This document shows, one piece after another, positions 25,724 through 34,757 of a stretch of DNA of 36,542 nt. Source of the stretch: Bdellovibrio sp. (GTDB lineage Bacteria; Bdellovibrionota; Bdellovibrionia; Bdellovibrionales; Bdellovibrionaceae); NCBI GenBank assembly GCA_025359945.1, contig JANYDD010000004.1:1-36542 (forward strand), given 5' to 3'. Both the position numbers and the translations under genes were made by a program. The notes beneath the pieces were generated by a model. The model searched no databases and was not told where the DNA came from. It worked only from the letters and a program-made list of their open reading frames with translations. Position 1 is the first letter of the stretch. Each line of letters starts with the position of its first letter.

Positions 25724-26488
25724 TTATTTGGAGTGGGCTGATCTAGCGGTCTGACAGCTGTAGATCGCAAGGCTTGCCGCTACCGTGGCGTTAAGGCTTT
25801 CGATTTTTTCTGTGGGAATTGAGACGCTTTGAAATAGCTCTTGCTGGGAAAATCCGGGGCCCTCTTCGCCAATCACCAGGCGCAGGTTTTTGGGCCAGCG
25901 GACATTTTGAATGTTCTTTCCATTTTGGGCCAAGATAAATGTAGATTCAGCAAACGGAGAAGTCTCTAAAGTCTCGATAGTCTTTCTCAACGAATCGGCG
26001 CGCTCAGTCAGTACTCTTAACGCGCTTCCAGCCGAGGCCTTAATTGCTTTTGGTAGAAAGGGTGAAGCGCTTTCCGAGGTCAGAATAATTTTTCGAACGC
26101 CAAACCCCTCGCAGGTTCTAAGTAATGCGCCCACATTTTGTGGGTCCCCTAAAGGGCAGATCACTTCAAGTCCGTGCGGTTCGGACAAAGGATCCCATTT
26201 TATCTGATTTGGTTTTTTTAAAATCAAAATATTAAACCCTGTCCCCAGTTCGTCGACAGCATCAAATAAACTATTGGAAAGCTCTAACGCGTTTTCAATT
26301 CCAGAAAGGGGCTTCAAATCCGGCGGAAAGATCTCGCCTAAAATTTCCAAGTTGGGGCTTTTCAGAAATTCATGAACTAATTTTTCCCCGCTCAGTAAAA
26401 TCAATTTCTCTTCGCGGATTCCCTTATTGGTACCCAAGGTTTTTAGGCGGCGGTAAAACGGATTGTGGGGGCTAGAAATAAACTTCAT
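25724..26488 (-). CDS. SpoU/TrmH-family RNA 2'-O-methyltransferase
   Basis: 254-residue SPOUT methyltransferase acting on rRNA or tRNA with S-adenosylmethionine. The three signature motifs are present: DPQNVGALLRT (motif 1, about 115-125), VIGEEGPGF (motif 2, about 204-212) and IPTEKIESLNATVAASLAIY (motif 3, about 222-241), which form the trefoil knot. The N-terminus (ISSPHNPFYRRLKTL) resembles the substrate-binding domain of RlmB/TsnR-like enzymes. The exact target nucleotide cannot be told. It starts 15 bases after rsmG on the same strand, without a clear ribosome site, so it is likely co-transcribed with rsmG. Confidence 0.9.
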   Translation of the reverse strand: MKFISSPHNPFYRRLKTLGTNKGIREEKLILLSGEKLVHEFLKSPNLEILGEIFPPDLKPLSGIENALELSNSLFDAVDELGTGFNILILKKPNQIKWDPLSEPHGLEVICPLGDPQNVGALLRTCEGFGVRKIILTSESASPFLPKAIKASAGSALRVLTERADSLRKTIETLETSPFAESTFILAQNGKNIQNVRWPKNLRLVIGEEGPGFSQQELFQSVSIPTEKIESLNATVAASLAIYSCQTARSAHSK

Positions 26489-26503
26489 ACAAAAACGCTT
26501 GGC

Positions 26504-27364
26504 TCAAAGTTCCGGAATCGGAAGCTGTTTGATTTTTCGGTAAACTAAAAGCCTGCGATTTTGAGGTGTGCCTGGCAACACATAGGCCTGGTCCAATTCT
26601 AAAGAATAAAATTCTTTTAAGTCCTTCGCACGCTCGATTTCGGGATCCACGCCTGGACCCTTCATAAAATAAACACAGCCGCCCATTTTTAGACACGATC
26701 CCACGTTGTAAAGGGTGTTCGAAATATCTTCGACCGCGCGTGAAATCACCGATTGGGTGGGATAAAAGAAATCGGCTTTCACATTTCGTCCGATGATATC
26801 TAGATATTTTAAATCCAAACTCTCGCGCACCGATTTTAAAAAATCGACACGTTTTTGAACCCCTTCTGTTAAAACGATTTTTTCTTCAGAAAATAATATT
26901 TTTAATGGAATCCCTGGAAACCCTGCGCCCGAACCTAAATCCAGCAGCGGAAATTCTAACTTCACCAATCGCGGGATAATCAGGCAATCGATAAAATGTT
27001 TGATCGCGGTCTCGCGCAACGTCACTAGCCGAGTGATATTGAGCACTTTTTGTTTTTCCATCAACAACAGATAAAACTGGGCTAGCTGCTTTCGCTGCTC
27101 GTGAGTGATATGCCCAAATTGGTGATTTTTAAAAATATCTTGCAAGCGCGAGTTGATTTCTTCGAACGAGAAAGTTTCGCTAGGGCGGCGGTGGCGGCCG
27201 GCGTTTGCGAAATTTTCAGCTTTAGGTTTTTCCTCCAAGGTTTGCGCAAGAGTCGAATTTTTTTTGGCTAAAGTTCCGGGGTAATTAAAGATGACGCCGG
27301 CGCCGCTTTTGGATTTTTTTCGAGCCGTATAGGGGCTCCAGTTGCTTATGTTTTTATGGGCCAT
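26504..27364 (-). CDS. rsmG: 16S rRNA (guanine-527 N7)-methyltransferase RsmG
   Basis: Methylates G527 of 16S rRNA; its loss gives low-level streptomycin resistance in many bacteria. The 286-residue product carries the SAM-binding motif LDLGSGAGFPGIPLKI (about 140-155) and the conserved LNITR and HFIDCLIIPRL stretches before it. It is longer than the usual ~210 residues because of about 65 extra N-terminal residues that are basic and low-complexity (TARKKSKSG, GRHRRP). No better start was found inside. rsmG usually sits beside mnmG or parAB; here it is paired with a SpoU gene and divergent from pheS. Confidence 0.93.
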   Translation of the reverse strand: MAHKNISNWSPYTARKKSKSGAGVIFNYPGTLAKKNSTLAQTLEEKPKAENFANAGRHRRPSETFSFEEINSRLQDIFKNHQFGHITHEQRKQLAQFYLLLMEKQKVLNITRLVTLRETAIKHFIDCLIIPRLVKLEFPLLDLGSGAGFPGIPLKILFSEEKIVLTEGVQKRVDFLKSVRESLDLKYLDIIGRNVKADFFYPTQSVISRAVEDISNTLYNVGSCLKMGGCVYFMKGPGVDPEIERAKDLKEFYSLELDQAYVLPGTPQNRRLLVYRKIKQLPIPEL

Positions 27365-27413
27365 ATTTTATTTTCTTGATCATTTTGATAAAAATTAGAA
27401 TAATCAACAGCTT

Positions 27414-28466
27414 ATGTCACAAATTAAAGATCCGCACCATAATCTGTCGCAAGCTCTAGAGCAACTTAAAAATCAAGCTCTGGAAAGCTTTCAGAATTCC
27501 ACGCAACGCCAAGAACTTTACGATCAAAAAGTTCGCTTTCTTGGAAAGCAAGGCCTACTTACGGATTTTATGAAAAAGCTTTCAGGCGTTCCCAAAGAAG
27601 AACGGCCAAAGTGGGGTCAATTGCTGAATCAAATCAAGGTTCAGTTGGAAAGTAGGCACGCAGAAGTTGAAACCAAGCTGCAGAAAAAAGAGCTCGATCA
27701 AAAAATTCAAAGTGAAAAAATTGACGTGACCTTGCCATCGGCTGGTGAACCCTTGGGGACGTCTCATCCGGTGACATTGGTCACTCGCGAGTTTTTTCAG
27801 ATTATGTCTAGGCTGGGATATTCTTTAAACATGGGTCCTTGTATCGAGTCCGATCACTATAATTTCCAAGCGTTGAATATTCCGCAGCACCATCCTGCTA
27901 GAGATATGCAGGATACTTTTTTCGTCGATGATAATTTAGTGCTTCGCACGCATACGTCGCCGGTGTGGTCGCGATATTTAGAATCCAATAAGCCGCCGTT
28001 TCGAATTTTGGGGACTGGCCCGGTTTTTAGATGTGACAGTGATATTTCTCATCTGCCGCATTTTCATCAGTTCGAGGCCGCACTTGTGGATCGCAAAGTT
28101 TCGATGAGCGATCTCAAGGGAACAATTAGTTTTGTCGTTCGCGAGTTCTTTGGGCAGGGTCTGCAGACGCGATTTCGCCCAAGCTTTTTTCCCTTCACCG
28201 AGCCCTCTGCCGAAGTCGATTGCACTTGCCCCATTTGCCATGGCAAGGGTTGTAGCCTGTGCAAACAATCTGGTTGGATCGAGATCGGCGGTTGTGGCTT
28301 GATTCATCCAAACGTGTTTTCCGAAGCTAAAGTTTCGTCGGAAGAATGGCAGGGATTTGCTTTTGGATTTGGGATCGAGCGCATGGCCATTATCAAGTAC
28401 GGCATTCCGGATATTCGACTTTTTCCCGAAAACGATTTGCGTTTTTTAACTCAGTTTGGGGCTTAA
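27414..28466 (+). CDS. pheS: Phenylalanine-tRNA ligase alpha subunit
   Basis: Catalytic subunit of the heterotetrameric PheRS. The 350-residue product has an N-terminal coiled-coil tRNA-binding arm (about 1-100), motif 1 region ([15 protein letters not shown]), motif 2 ([17 protein letters not shown], about 204-220) and motif 3 ([14 protein letters not shown], about 321-334). A Cys cluster ([14 protein letters not shown], about 265-278) is a known insertion in a subset of bacterial PheS proteins and may bind zinc. The ATG follows a 49-base AT-rich divergent region shared with rsmG. The stop is directly adjacent to the pheT start. Confidence 0.96.
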   Translation: MSQIKDPHHNLSQALEQLKNQALESFQNSTQRQELYDQKVRFLGKQGLLTDFMKKLSGVPKEERPKWGQLLNQIKVQLESRHAEVETKLQKKELDQKIQSEKIDVTLPSAGEPLGTSHPVTLVTREFFQIMSRLGYSLNMGPCIESDHYNFQALNIPQHHPARDMQDTFFVDDNLVLRTHTSPVWSRYLESNKPPFRILGTGPVFRCDSDISHLPHFHQFEAALVDRKVSMSDLKGTISFVVREFFGQGLQTRFRPSFFPFTEPSAEVDCTCPICHGKGCSLCKQSGWIEIGGCGLIHPNVFSEAKVSSEEWQGFAFGFGIERMAIIKYGIPDIRLFPENDLRFLTQFGA

Positions 28467-30953
28467 ATGAAAATTAGTCTTTCTTGGATTCAAGAATTTA
28501 TCGACATTAAAGAATATTTCGAGGCTCCTCAAAAGCTTGCTGATCAATTGACTCAAGCGGGGCTTGAGGTCGAAGAGCTGAAAGATCTTTCGCAGGCTTT
28601 TCGTTTTGTGGTCGTTGGTTTAATTTTAAAAATTGATAAACATCCGCAAGCTGACCGTTTGACGGTCTGCCAGGTTTCTACGACTTCAGGCGCGCAAGGC
28701 GGATTGGTTCATCAAATTGTTTGCGGTGCCACCAATCACAAGGTGGGTGATAAAATTGTTGTTGCGTTGCCCGGAGCCATTTTACCCAACGGGGTGATGA
28801 TTCAAAAATCGATTCTTCGCGGTGTTGAATCCAATGGAATGTTATGCTCGGAAAAAGAACTAGGTTTGGCTGAAACAAGTGCGGGTCTGATGATTTTGGA
28901 TCCAGCCGTCGAGGTTGGAATGCAGGTTGCGGATTTGTTGGGAAAAAACGATATCACTTTTGACTTGAAAGTGACTCCCAACCGGGCGGATGTTTTAAGT
29001 CAGTACGGATTGGCGCGCGAGCTTTCAACACTGCTGAAGAAACCTTTAAAAAAAATTGAACCCGTGCTTGCGTCCGCTCAAACCGCTCAGTCTGCAACGG
29101 CGTCGGTGGTTTCTATTGAGGTACTTCAGGATTCACCGTGCACGCGGTACTCGGCCCGAGTGATCAAAGGTGTACAAATCAAACCATCGCCTCAATGGCT
29201 GCAGCAAAGACTTGAAGCTTGCGGAATGAAACCAATCAACAACGTGGTTGACGCTACCAATTATGTGATGCTGGAGCTTGGGCAACCGCTGCACGCGTTT
29301 GATTTGCAGCAGCTGGCTGGCCCGACAATTCAAGTGAGTCTTGCTGATAATGGCGAAAGTTTTAAAACCTTTGATGGTTCGGATTTAACTCTGAAGGGTT
29401 TTGAATTAGTGATCAAAGACCAAACCAAATCGGTTTGCTTGGCCGGAGTTATCGGCAATCCCAACAGCGGTGTGACCGCCAACACCCAAGATCTTTTGAT
29501 CGAGTCCGCTCACTTTCAGGCCGACAGCGTTCGCAAAACCATGCGAACTCATGGCCTGCAAACAGAATCTGGCTATCGTTTTAGTCGTGGGGTCGATTCG
29601 TCGGGGACTTTGCTAGCGTTAGATCGAGTCACCGAGCTAATTTTAAAAATCGCAGGTGGAGTCGCGTTTTCGCAAGCCTTTGATTTCTATCCGCAGCCCA
29701 AAATTTCAAAACCAGTGGACGTGAATCTTCACAATATCAGTCAGCGTTTAGGCTACACGGCAGAAGAAAAAACATTTGAAGAAGATCTGAAAAATCTTTC
29801 GTGTGAATTTAAGAAAAAAAACGAATTGCACAGCAACTTGTACAGCAACATGTACATTGTGACGCCGCCGTCATTTCGATTTGATCTGGAAAGTGAAATC
29901 GATTTTGTAGAAGAATACGCAAGACTTCGCGGCTATGCGCAGTTTTCTGAAACCTTGCCCGCCATGGTCGAGTCACCTCAGCCGCAGAGTCCGATGTTTT
30001 TATTTTTAGAAAGTCTTCGTGCTCCACTGCAGGCCGCGGGTGCCAGCGAAGCCTGCAATCAGGTCTTTGTTTCTGAAAGTCAAGAGAACCAGATCTTGCC
30101 CAATCTGGCGTACCTTGAAAATTTAAAATTATTATCTTCGGAAAAAGCCGTGAAAATAAAAAATCCATTAAGCGCCGATGGATCTGCCCTGCGCAGGACT
30201 TTACTTTATTCGCTTTTTGAAAACTTGGTTTATCATTCGGCCCAAGGCCAGAATCAGGGCTTTTTATTCGAGGTTGGAAAAGTATTTTCAAAAAACGAAA
30301 GCGTTTACGATGAGCATTGGAATTTAGGGCTTTGTCTGTTTGGCGACCGAGAAAATTTATGGAAAGGAAAAAATCCGCAAGCGCCCTTGTTGATGAAACT
30401 TAAAAAAAGCCTTGAAAATCTGGGTCACCAAGTTCGAAGGCCATTTGAATTAACGCCATGGAGTGATAGTTCAGAAGTTTTTCCATTTTATCATTCGGGA
30501 CAGCTAGGCACTATCCAGTCTGCAGATTTGGGTGTGATCGGAACTTTTGGATCCTTGCACCCGCAGATCCGCGAGAATTTTAAAATTAGGTCCGATGCCG
30601 TCTTTGCCGAAATCCATCTTGAAAAATGGATCAAAGCCCCGGTGAAAAAAATAAAAGTTCAACCTATTTCAAAGTTTCCAATGATCGTTAGGGATTTAGC
30701 GTTAGTGGTGAAGAAGTCGCTGCCGTCAGCCGCAGTAGCTACAGAAATAACAGCCTTGGCAGGCGAAAACTTGAAGGCCGTCGAGGTCTTTGATCTTTAT
30801 CAGGGCGAAAATTTGGCCCCGGGCCAAAAATCTTTAGCATTCCATCTTTATTTTCAAAAGTCGGACGGATCTTTACTTGATGAAGAAATCAACCAGCTGA
30901 TAACCACCATCCAAAAGAAAATGAAAGAAACCCATACTTTTGGAGAAAGATAG
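28467..30953 (+). CDS. pheT: Phenylalanine-tRNA ligase beta subunit
   Basis: Structural and editing subunit of PheRS, 828 residues, close to the bacterial norm. Domain order: N-terminal B1 part, EMAP-type tRNA-binding domain (about 40-155, with PQADRLTVCQV and ESNGMLCSEKELGL), B3/B4 editing domain (about 215-385), B5 helix-turn-helix domain, class II-like core and C-terminal ferredoxin-fold anticodon-binding domain (about 735-828, from SKFPMIVRDLALVV). It starts right at the pheS stop (TAAATG). A 12-base duplication (29830-29853) inserts SNLY/SNMY in the B5-core linker. No terminator separates it from ihfA. Confidence 0.96.
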   Translation: MKISLSWIQEFIDIKEYFEAPQKLADQLTQAGLEVEELKDLSQAFRFVVVGLILKIDKHPQADRLTVCQVSTTSGAQGGLVHQIVCGATNHKVGDKIVVALPGAILPNGVMIQKSILRGVESNGMLCSEKELGLAETSAGLMILDPAVEVGMQVADLLGKNDITFDLKVTPNRADVLSQYGLARELSTLLKKPLKKIEPVLASAQTAQSATASVVSIEVLQDSPCTRYSARVIKGVQIKPSPQWLQQRLEACGMKPINNVVDATNYVMLELGQPLHAFDLQQLAGPTIQVSLADNGESFKTFDGSDLTLKGFELVIKDQTKSVCLAGVIGNPNSGVTANTQDLLIESAHFQADSVRKTMRTHGLQTESGYRFSRGVDSSGTLLALDRVTELILKIAGGVAFSQAFDFYPQPKISKPVDVNLHNISQRLGYTAEEKTFEEDLKNLSCEFKKKNELHSNLYSNMYIVTPPSFRFDLESEIDFVEEYARLRGYAQFSETLPAMVESPQPQSPMFLFLESLRAPLQAAGASEACNQVFVSESQENQILPNLAYLENLKLLSSEKAVKIKNPLSADGSALRRTLLYSLFENLVYHSAQGQNQGFLFEVGKVFSKNESVYDEHWNLGLCLFGDRENLWKGKNPQAPLLMKLKKSLENLGHQVRRPFELTPWSDSSEVFPFYHSGQLGTIQSADLGVIGTFGSLHPQIRENFKIRSDAVFAEIHLEKWIKAPVKKIKVQPISKFPMIVRDLALVVKKSLPSAAVATEITALAGENLKAVEVFDLYQGENLAPGQKSLAFHLYFQKSDGSLLDEEINQLITTIQKKMKETHTFGER
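29830..29853 (+). repeat. 12-bp tandem duplication within pheT
   Basis: ACAGCAACTTGT (29830-29841) is followed at once by ACAGCAACATGT (29842-29853), one mismatch. In frame it encodes repeated Ser-Asn-x-Tyr, in a variable region of the protein. Confidence 0.75.
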
Positions 30954-31083
30954 GCTCGCTTAAGGAACGGCGCAATAATTTACCGCTGTGAAATTTTTTT
31001 CCAGATAAATTCTTGAAAGTTATCGGTAAGTTGCTAGCCTTGTTGTGAGTGTTGCTTAAATTTTTTTGCAGCGAAAGGTGATC

Positions 31084-31434
31084 ATGCCTAGCCAAAATAT
31101 CGGAAACTCCACCATCACGAAAGCGGACATTGTCCACAAAGTTTACGACAAAATTGGTTTTTCTAAAAAAGAGGCCAGTGAACTGGTGGAACTGGTTTTT
31201 GGTTCCTTAAAAGATCAACTTTCCGCTGGCCAAAAAGTAAAAATCTCAGGCTTTGGAAATTTTGTGGTTCGAGAGAAAAAAGAACGGGTCGGTCGAAACC
31301 CCCAAACGGGCGAGCAAATTAAAATCAGCGCCAGACGAGTTTTAACTTTCCGCCCCAGCCAAGTCCTAAAAGCGATGTTGAACGGCGAAGACTTCGCACA
31401 TTTAAAAGACGATAGCGAAGACGACGAAACATGA
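31084..31434 (+). CDS. ihfA: Integration host factor alpha subunit
   Basis: DNA-bending HU/IHF-family protein. The ATG at 31084 has an AAAGG site at 31074-31078; the TTG at 31066 is not preferred. The 116-residue product has TKADIVHKVYDKIGFSKKEA at the N-terminus, the GFGNFVVREKKER core (about 57-69), the DNA-intercalating loop GRNPQTGEQIKI (about 71-82) with the critical Pro, and FRPSQVLKAML. It has about 8 extra residues before the family start and an acidic tail (KDDSEDDET). The order pheT-ihfA-merR is conserved across many proteobacteria. Its end overlaps the merR start (ATGA). Confidence 0.94.
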   Translation: MPSQNIGNSTITKADIVHKVYDKIGFSKKEASELVELVFGSLKDQLSAGQKVKISGFGNFVVREKKERVGRNPQTGEQIKISARRVLTFRPSQVLKAMLNGEDFAHLKDDSEDDET

Positions 31435-31919
31435 ATGATATGAATTCGACATCGAATGAAATCGATCTTCAAGATCACTTTACAGAAAAAACCGCTCAGC
31501 TAGAGATCGTTGATCTCACTCTGCCAGCAGCTTTGTGCGACGATGAATTGATTCGCGAAATTTCGCAAATCCCGCCAAAAATGGGATTTAAAATCGGTGA
31601 GGTCGCAGAACTTTTAGGAATCAAACAATATGTCTTGCGCTATTGGGAATCCGAGTTCGACCTTTTAAAACCAAAAAAAGCTTCCAACAACCAAAGATAT
31701 TTCACTAAAAAAGATGTGGAAAATGCTTTTTTGATTCGAAAGCTTTTACATCGCGACCGGTTTTCCATCGAAGGTGCTCGCGCGGCGGTAAAAGATTTGA
31801 AATTCTATGTCAAAAAAGAAAAAGACTATTCGCAAGCCCAAAGTAAACTTGACCACTTGGGTGAAAAAATTTTAGAGCTAAGCCGTCAAGTATCCCGTCT
31901 GAAAAGTTTATTTAGTTAA
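31431..31919 (+). CDS. MerR-family DNA-binding regulator
   Basis: 162-residue transcription regulator. A MerR winged-helix domain lies at about residues 51-120: FKIGEVAELLGIKQYVLRYWESEF, then KPKKASNNQRYFTKKDVENA. It is preceded by about 50 mostly acidic residues and followed by a short coiled-coil tail (LGEKILELSRQVSRLKSLFS) for dimerisation, with no effector domain. It is the small MerR protein usually found directly after ihfA. The ATG overlaps the ihfA stop by four bases; a second in-frame ATG is at 31440. The regulated genes are not known. Confidence 0.9.
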   Translation: MNDMNSTSNEIDLQDHFTEKTAQLEIVDLTLPAALCDDELIREISQIPPKMGFKIGEVAELLGIKQYVLRYWESEFDLLKPKKASNNQRYFTKKDVENAFLIRKLLHRDRFSIEGARAAVKDLKFYVKKEKDYSQAQSKLDHLGEKILELSRQVSRLKSLFS

Positions 31920-31930
31920 TTAAAAAAAAA

Positions 31931-32007
31931 CTGCGCGTGGCTCAGCTTGGTAGAGCACCAGCTTGGGGTGCTGGGGGTCGCTGGTTCAAATCCAGTCGCG
32001 CAGACCA
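31931..32007 (+). tRNA. tRNA-Pro (anticodon GGG)
   Basis: Full cloverleaf: 7-bp acceptor CTGCGCG/CGCGCAG with C1-G72, D-stem GCTC/GAGC, anticodon stem CCAGC/GCTGG with loop TTGGGGT (anticodon GGG at 31965-31967, G37 next), 5-base variable loop, T-arm with TTCAAAT, discriminator A and encoded CCA (32005-32007). C1-G72 is typical of bacterial proline tRNA. It follows the merR stop by 11 bases and may share its transcript. Confidence 0.97.
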
Positions 32008-32315
32008 AAATTTTAAGCGAGGCGGTGACTGACTATAAGTGGCTGTGAGTGACTGTGGGTGTGACTCTGCGCCGATGACGAAAGCGAGCATACGGTCAAA
32101 AGTGACTTTAAAAAGATGGGTTTCATGTTTAAAAAACTCCTTTGCGGATTTAGTGGGCTCAATCGAGTAACCTAAAATCGAAAATATTCCCATTTTTTGG
32201 TTTGCCTTTTCTTGTTGGTCCCTTTTCTATTGTAGAATCTGCATGCTCAGTGAATTTTGGTCGCCGCCTTCTTCGCTTTTGTAGTAGAGCTGCTGGACTT
32301 CAAAGGAGTTTTTTT
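32008..32315. other. Interval between tRNA-Pro and the secreted protein gene
   Basis: About 300 bases. A GT-rich simple-sequence stretch (32030-32070) follows the tRNA. The only possible gene is the 37-codon ORF on the minus strand (32013-32126), divergent from the gene at 32316. The region 32127-32300 should carry both promoters, but I cannot pick them out. Confidence 0.4.
32013..32126 (-). CDS. Possible short secreted His-rich peptide, or signal-peptide remnant
   Basis: 37-codon ORF with an AAAGGAG site 10 bases before the ATG. The product begins like a signal peptide (MKPIFLKSLLTVCSL, then SSSAQ, a plausible cleavage site), leaving only about 17 residues: SHTHSHSQ, then PLIVSHRLA. It could be a real small exported peptide that binds metal, or the 5' remnant of a gene for a secreted protein cut off by the tRNA locus. 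The ribosome site resembles that of the divergent secreted-protein gene at 32316. Confidence 0.3.
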   Translation of the reverse strand: MKPIFLKSLLTVCSLSSSAQSHTHSHSQPLIVSHRLA

Positions 32316-32966
32316 ATGAAGACATCTTTATTTTTCGTTACAATATTCACTGGGATTTCGATGCTCGGTACATCTTCAATGGCTGAACAAAATTCGGCGC
32401 CGGTTCTTCGGGCATGGCACGCGATGCTTGGATTAAAAGCGTATCGCGGACTTGAGGCTGGTTTTAGTTACTCTTATAAATTGGATTTGGCCCAAGGCCC
32501 CGCTGGCGAATTGCTTTTTCATATGTGGGGTTTCGCTGTGGGCTTGGCCGAAGACGCACAAATGAAAAAAGCTTGGATTCAATTCCGAAATGAAAACCCT
32601 GATATCACGAAAATGAAACCTGCGATGGACCGCGAACCGTCCGATGAGGCTAAATCATTGGGGAAAAATTTGATCAGAGTTCTTGATCAGGCTGCTTCTG
32701 CAAGCACTCCAGCGGAAGTTGATCAAATTTTTGGTGATTCGCAAAATCTTCAATTTAACCCGCGGATTTTGCCTAACTCTGAATACAGATATTTAGCCGC
32801 TGGAATTTTTTATCAATTTTTGATTCAATGGATCGCGATTTCTCCAGAAGACGACTTTACGTCATTGAGATTTCAGGAATTACTTAAGCATAAGTTTTTG
32901 ACGAATGAAGCCGCAGTTGACGGAATTCAAAAAAGTTTTGAAGAAAGCTTGTCGCCTAAGAAATAA
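32316..32966 (+). CDS. Secreted protein of unknown function
   Basis: 216-residue protein I do not recognise. The ATG at 32316 has an AAAGGAG site eight bases upstream; the in-frame TTG at 32202 is rejected. It has a clear signal peptide (FFVTIFTGISMLG, probable cleavage near SSMAEQ). The mature part is mostly helical-looking (RAWHAMLGLKAYRG, LRFQELLKHKFLTNEA) with no Cys, no repeats and no known motif. It ends 139 bases before a histidine kinase gene on the same strand and may be independent of it. Confidence 0.7.
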   Translation: MKTSLFFVTIFTGISMLGTSSMAEQNSAPVLRAWHAMLGLKAYRGLEAGFSYSYKLDLAQGPAGELLFHMWGFAVGLAEDAQMKKAWIQFRNENPDITKMKPAMDREPSDEAKSLGKNLIRVLDQAASASTPAEVDQIFGDSQNLQFNPRILPNSEYRYLAAGIFYQFLIQWIAISPEDDFTSLRFQELLKHKFLTNEAAVDGIQKSFEESLSPKK

Positions 32967-33105
32967 ATTTGCTTTTCGAGCTTCTGATGGCTCAAGTTAT
33001 GCGCTTGCTAATTCTTTGTGCAGATTAGTTACAGAAGTAAAAAACCTAGACCATAAAATATTTGTTTTATTTAACTTCGGTTTTTATTTCCTACATAATG
33101 AGGGG

Positions 33106-34743
33106 ATGAAATCAGCACCTCTGCATCCCCAAGAAAAAGCTCGCTTAGAGTCTTTAAAGGCTCTTGAAATTCTAGATACGTTACCCGAAAAAGATTTTGA
33201 CGATATTACTTTGATCGCGTCGCAGATTTGCTCGACGCCGGTTTCATTAATTTCATTGGTGGACGAAGATCGCCAATGGTTTAAGTCAGCCGTAGGCGTG
33301 GCCGCCCAGCAGACTCCGCGAGAATGGGCTTTTTGTGCTTATGCGATTTTGCAAGATCAGCCGTTTGTCGTTAAAGACGCACTTAGTGATGATCGTTTTG
33401 CTGATAATCCTTTAGTGGCGGCAGCCCCCCACGTTCGCTTTTACGCCGGAGTCCCGCTGAAGTCTCCGGAGGGAATGCCCATTGGAACTTTGTGTGTGAT
33501 TGATTCCAAGTCACGCGATTTAACGGATGCTCAGATGAATGCCTTGAGCGCCCTGTCCAATCAAGTCGGTCGACTTTTGGAATTAAAAGTTCAACTTAAA
33601 AAACTGCAAGAGTCCCAAAAAAAATTAGAAATTAAGAACGTCGCCATCGAAAATATTTCTGAAGGGATAGTGCTTCAGGACAGTACGGGTACGATTTGTG
33701 ATTTTAACCCCGCAGCGGCCGAACTTTTGGGTATGTCCGCGAATCAACTTCGTGGAAAGACTTTTTTAGATTCGTCATGGCGAATCGTAAGAGCTGACGG
33801 TAGCCCATTGCCAGGTGCAGAACATCCGGCCATGGCTTGTCTGCAAACAGGAAAAATCCAGAGTGAAATTGAAATGGGTGTCTATATCAAAGCCAATCAA
33901 TTGCGTTGGCTTCGAGCTAGGTCTGTCCCCCTGTTTACGATTGGAACAAACGCTGTCAGCCATGTGGTCACTAGTCTTTATGACATAACTAGTTTTCGTC
34001 GGGCCGAAGCTCATCGTCGAGCGGTTGAAATGAAGCTTAGCGAAGCCGCAAGACTAGCTACTTTGGGTGACATGGCTTCAGGAATCGCTCATGAAATTAA
34101 TAATCCATTAGCGATTATCTTGGGCAAAGCCAATTTGCTGAAAAGTAAATTAGAATCCCACCTAGATTTTAAAAATTGGGGAAAAGATTTTCAGATCATC
34201 GAAGACGCTGTTCACCGAGTGGCAAAAATAATTAAGGGTCTGAGATTGTATGCTCGCAGTGCCGAAAATGACCCCTTTGAAATTCAAAATGTGGCCACCC
34301 TATTGAGTGAGACTTTGGACCTGTGCAAAATGCGATTCAGAGCGGCTTCGATCGAAATTCAGGTGACCTGCGATCCAAACCTGACGGTCGAATGCCGGGC
34401 AGCTCAGTTGTCGCAATTGATGATGAATCTTCTGACAAATTCGTATGACGCGATTTTTGAACTTCCGGAACGTTGGGTTCGCATAGAGGTCTCGCAAGAA
34501 CAGAATTCATTGATCACAGTTGTCACCGACAGCGGGCCCGGTTTACCAGTTGAAATTCTAGATAAAATTATGAATCCTTTTTTCACTACTAAGGAAGTTG
34601 GCAAAGGCACAGGCTTGGGCTTGAGCATCTCGAAAGGAATTGCTGAAATTCATGGCGGGACTTTTAAATATATTCCCGGTTTGAAAAACACCACATTTGT
34701 TTTACAATTGCCGATAGTCCAAGAAAGAAAAAAACGTGCGTAG
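33106..34743 (+). CDS. GAF-PAS sensor histidine kinase
   Basis: 545-residue cytoplasmic two-component kinase without membrane segments or signal. Domains in order: GAF (about 15-160; [11 protein letters not shown] and [20 protein letters not shown] are typical of this signalling type), PAS (about 180-300), HisKA with the phospho-acceptor His in [12 protein letters not shown] (about 328-339), and HATPase_c with N-box [10 protein letters not shown]1 DSGPGLP and G2 [14 protein letters not shown]. No response regulator is adjacent, so it is an orphan kinase here. The ATG at 33106 is preceded directly by GAGGGG with almost no spacing; no better in-frame start was found. KefB-like follows after 14 bases. 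Confidence 0.92.
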   Translation: MKSAPLHPQEKARLESLKALEILDTLPEKDFDDITLIASQICSTPVSLISLVDEDRQWFKSAVGVAAQQTPREWAFCAYAILQDQPFVVKDALSDDRFADNPLVAAAPHVRFYAGVPLKSPEGMPIGTLCVIDSKSRDLTDAQMNALSALSNQVGRLLELKVQLKKLQESQKKLEIKNVAIENISEGIVLQDSTGTICDFNPAAAELLGMSANQLRGKTFLDSSWRIVRADGSPLPGAEHPAMACLQTGKIQSEIEMGVYIKANQLRWLRARSVPLFTIGTNAVSHVVTSLYDITSFRRAEAHRRAVEMKLSEAARLATLGDMASGIAHEINNPLAIILGKANLLKSKLESHLDFKNWGKDFQIIEDAVHRVAKIIKGLRLYARSAENDPFEIQNVATLLSETLDLCKMRFRAASIEIQVTCDPNLTVECRAAQLSQLMMNLLTNSYDAIFELPERWVRIEVSQEQNSLITVVTDSGPGLPVEILDKIMNPFFTTKEVGKGTGLGLSISKGIAEIHGGTFKYIPGLKNTTFVLQLPIVQERKKRA

Positions 34744-34757
34744 GAAATTTACATTTA

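Noticed and set aside
26472-26696. 74-codon minus-strand ORF spanning the rsmG-spoU junction
   Set aside because: It is an alternative frame over the end of rsmG and the start of spoU, both of which have strong motif support.
31942-32193. Minus-strand ORF covering tRNA-Pro
   Set aside because: Its C-terminal end (LDLNQRPPAPQAGALPS) is the well-known false translation of a tRNA gene; only the short inner ORF from 32126 in another frame has a ribosome site.
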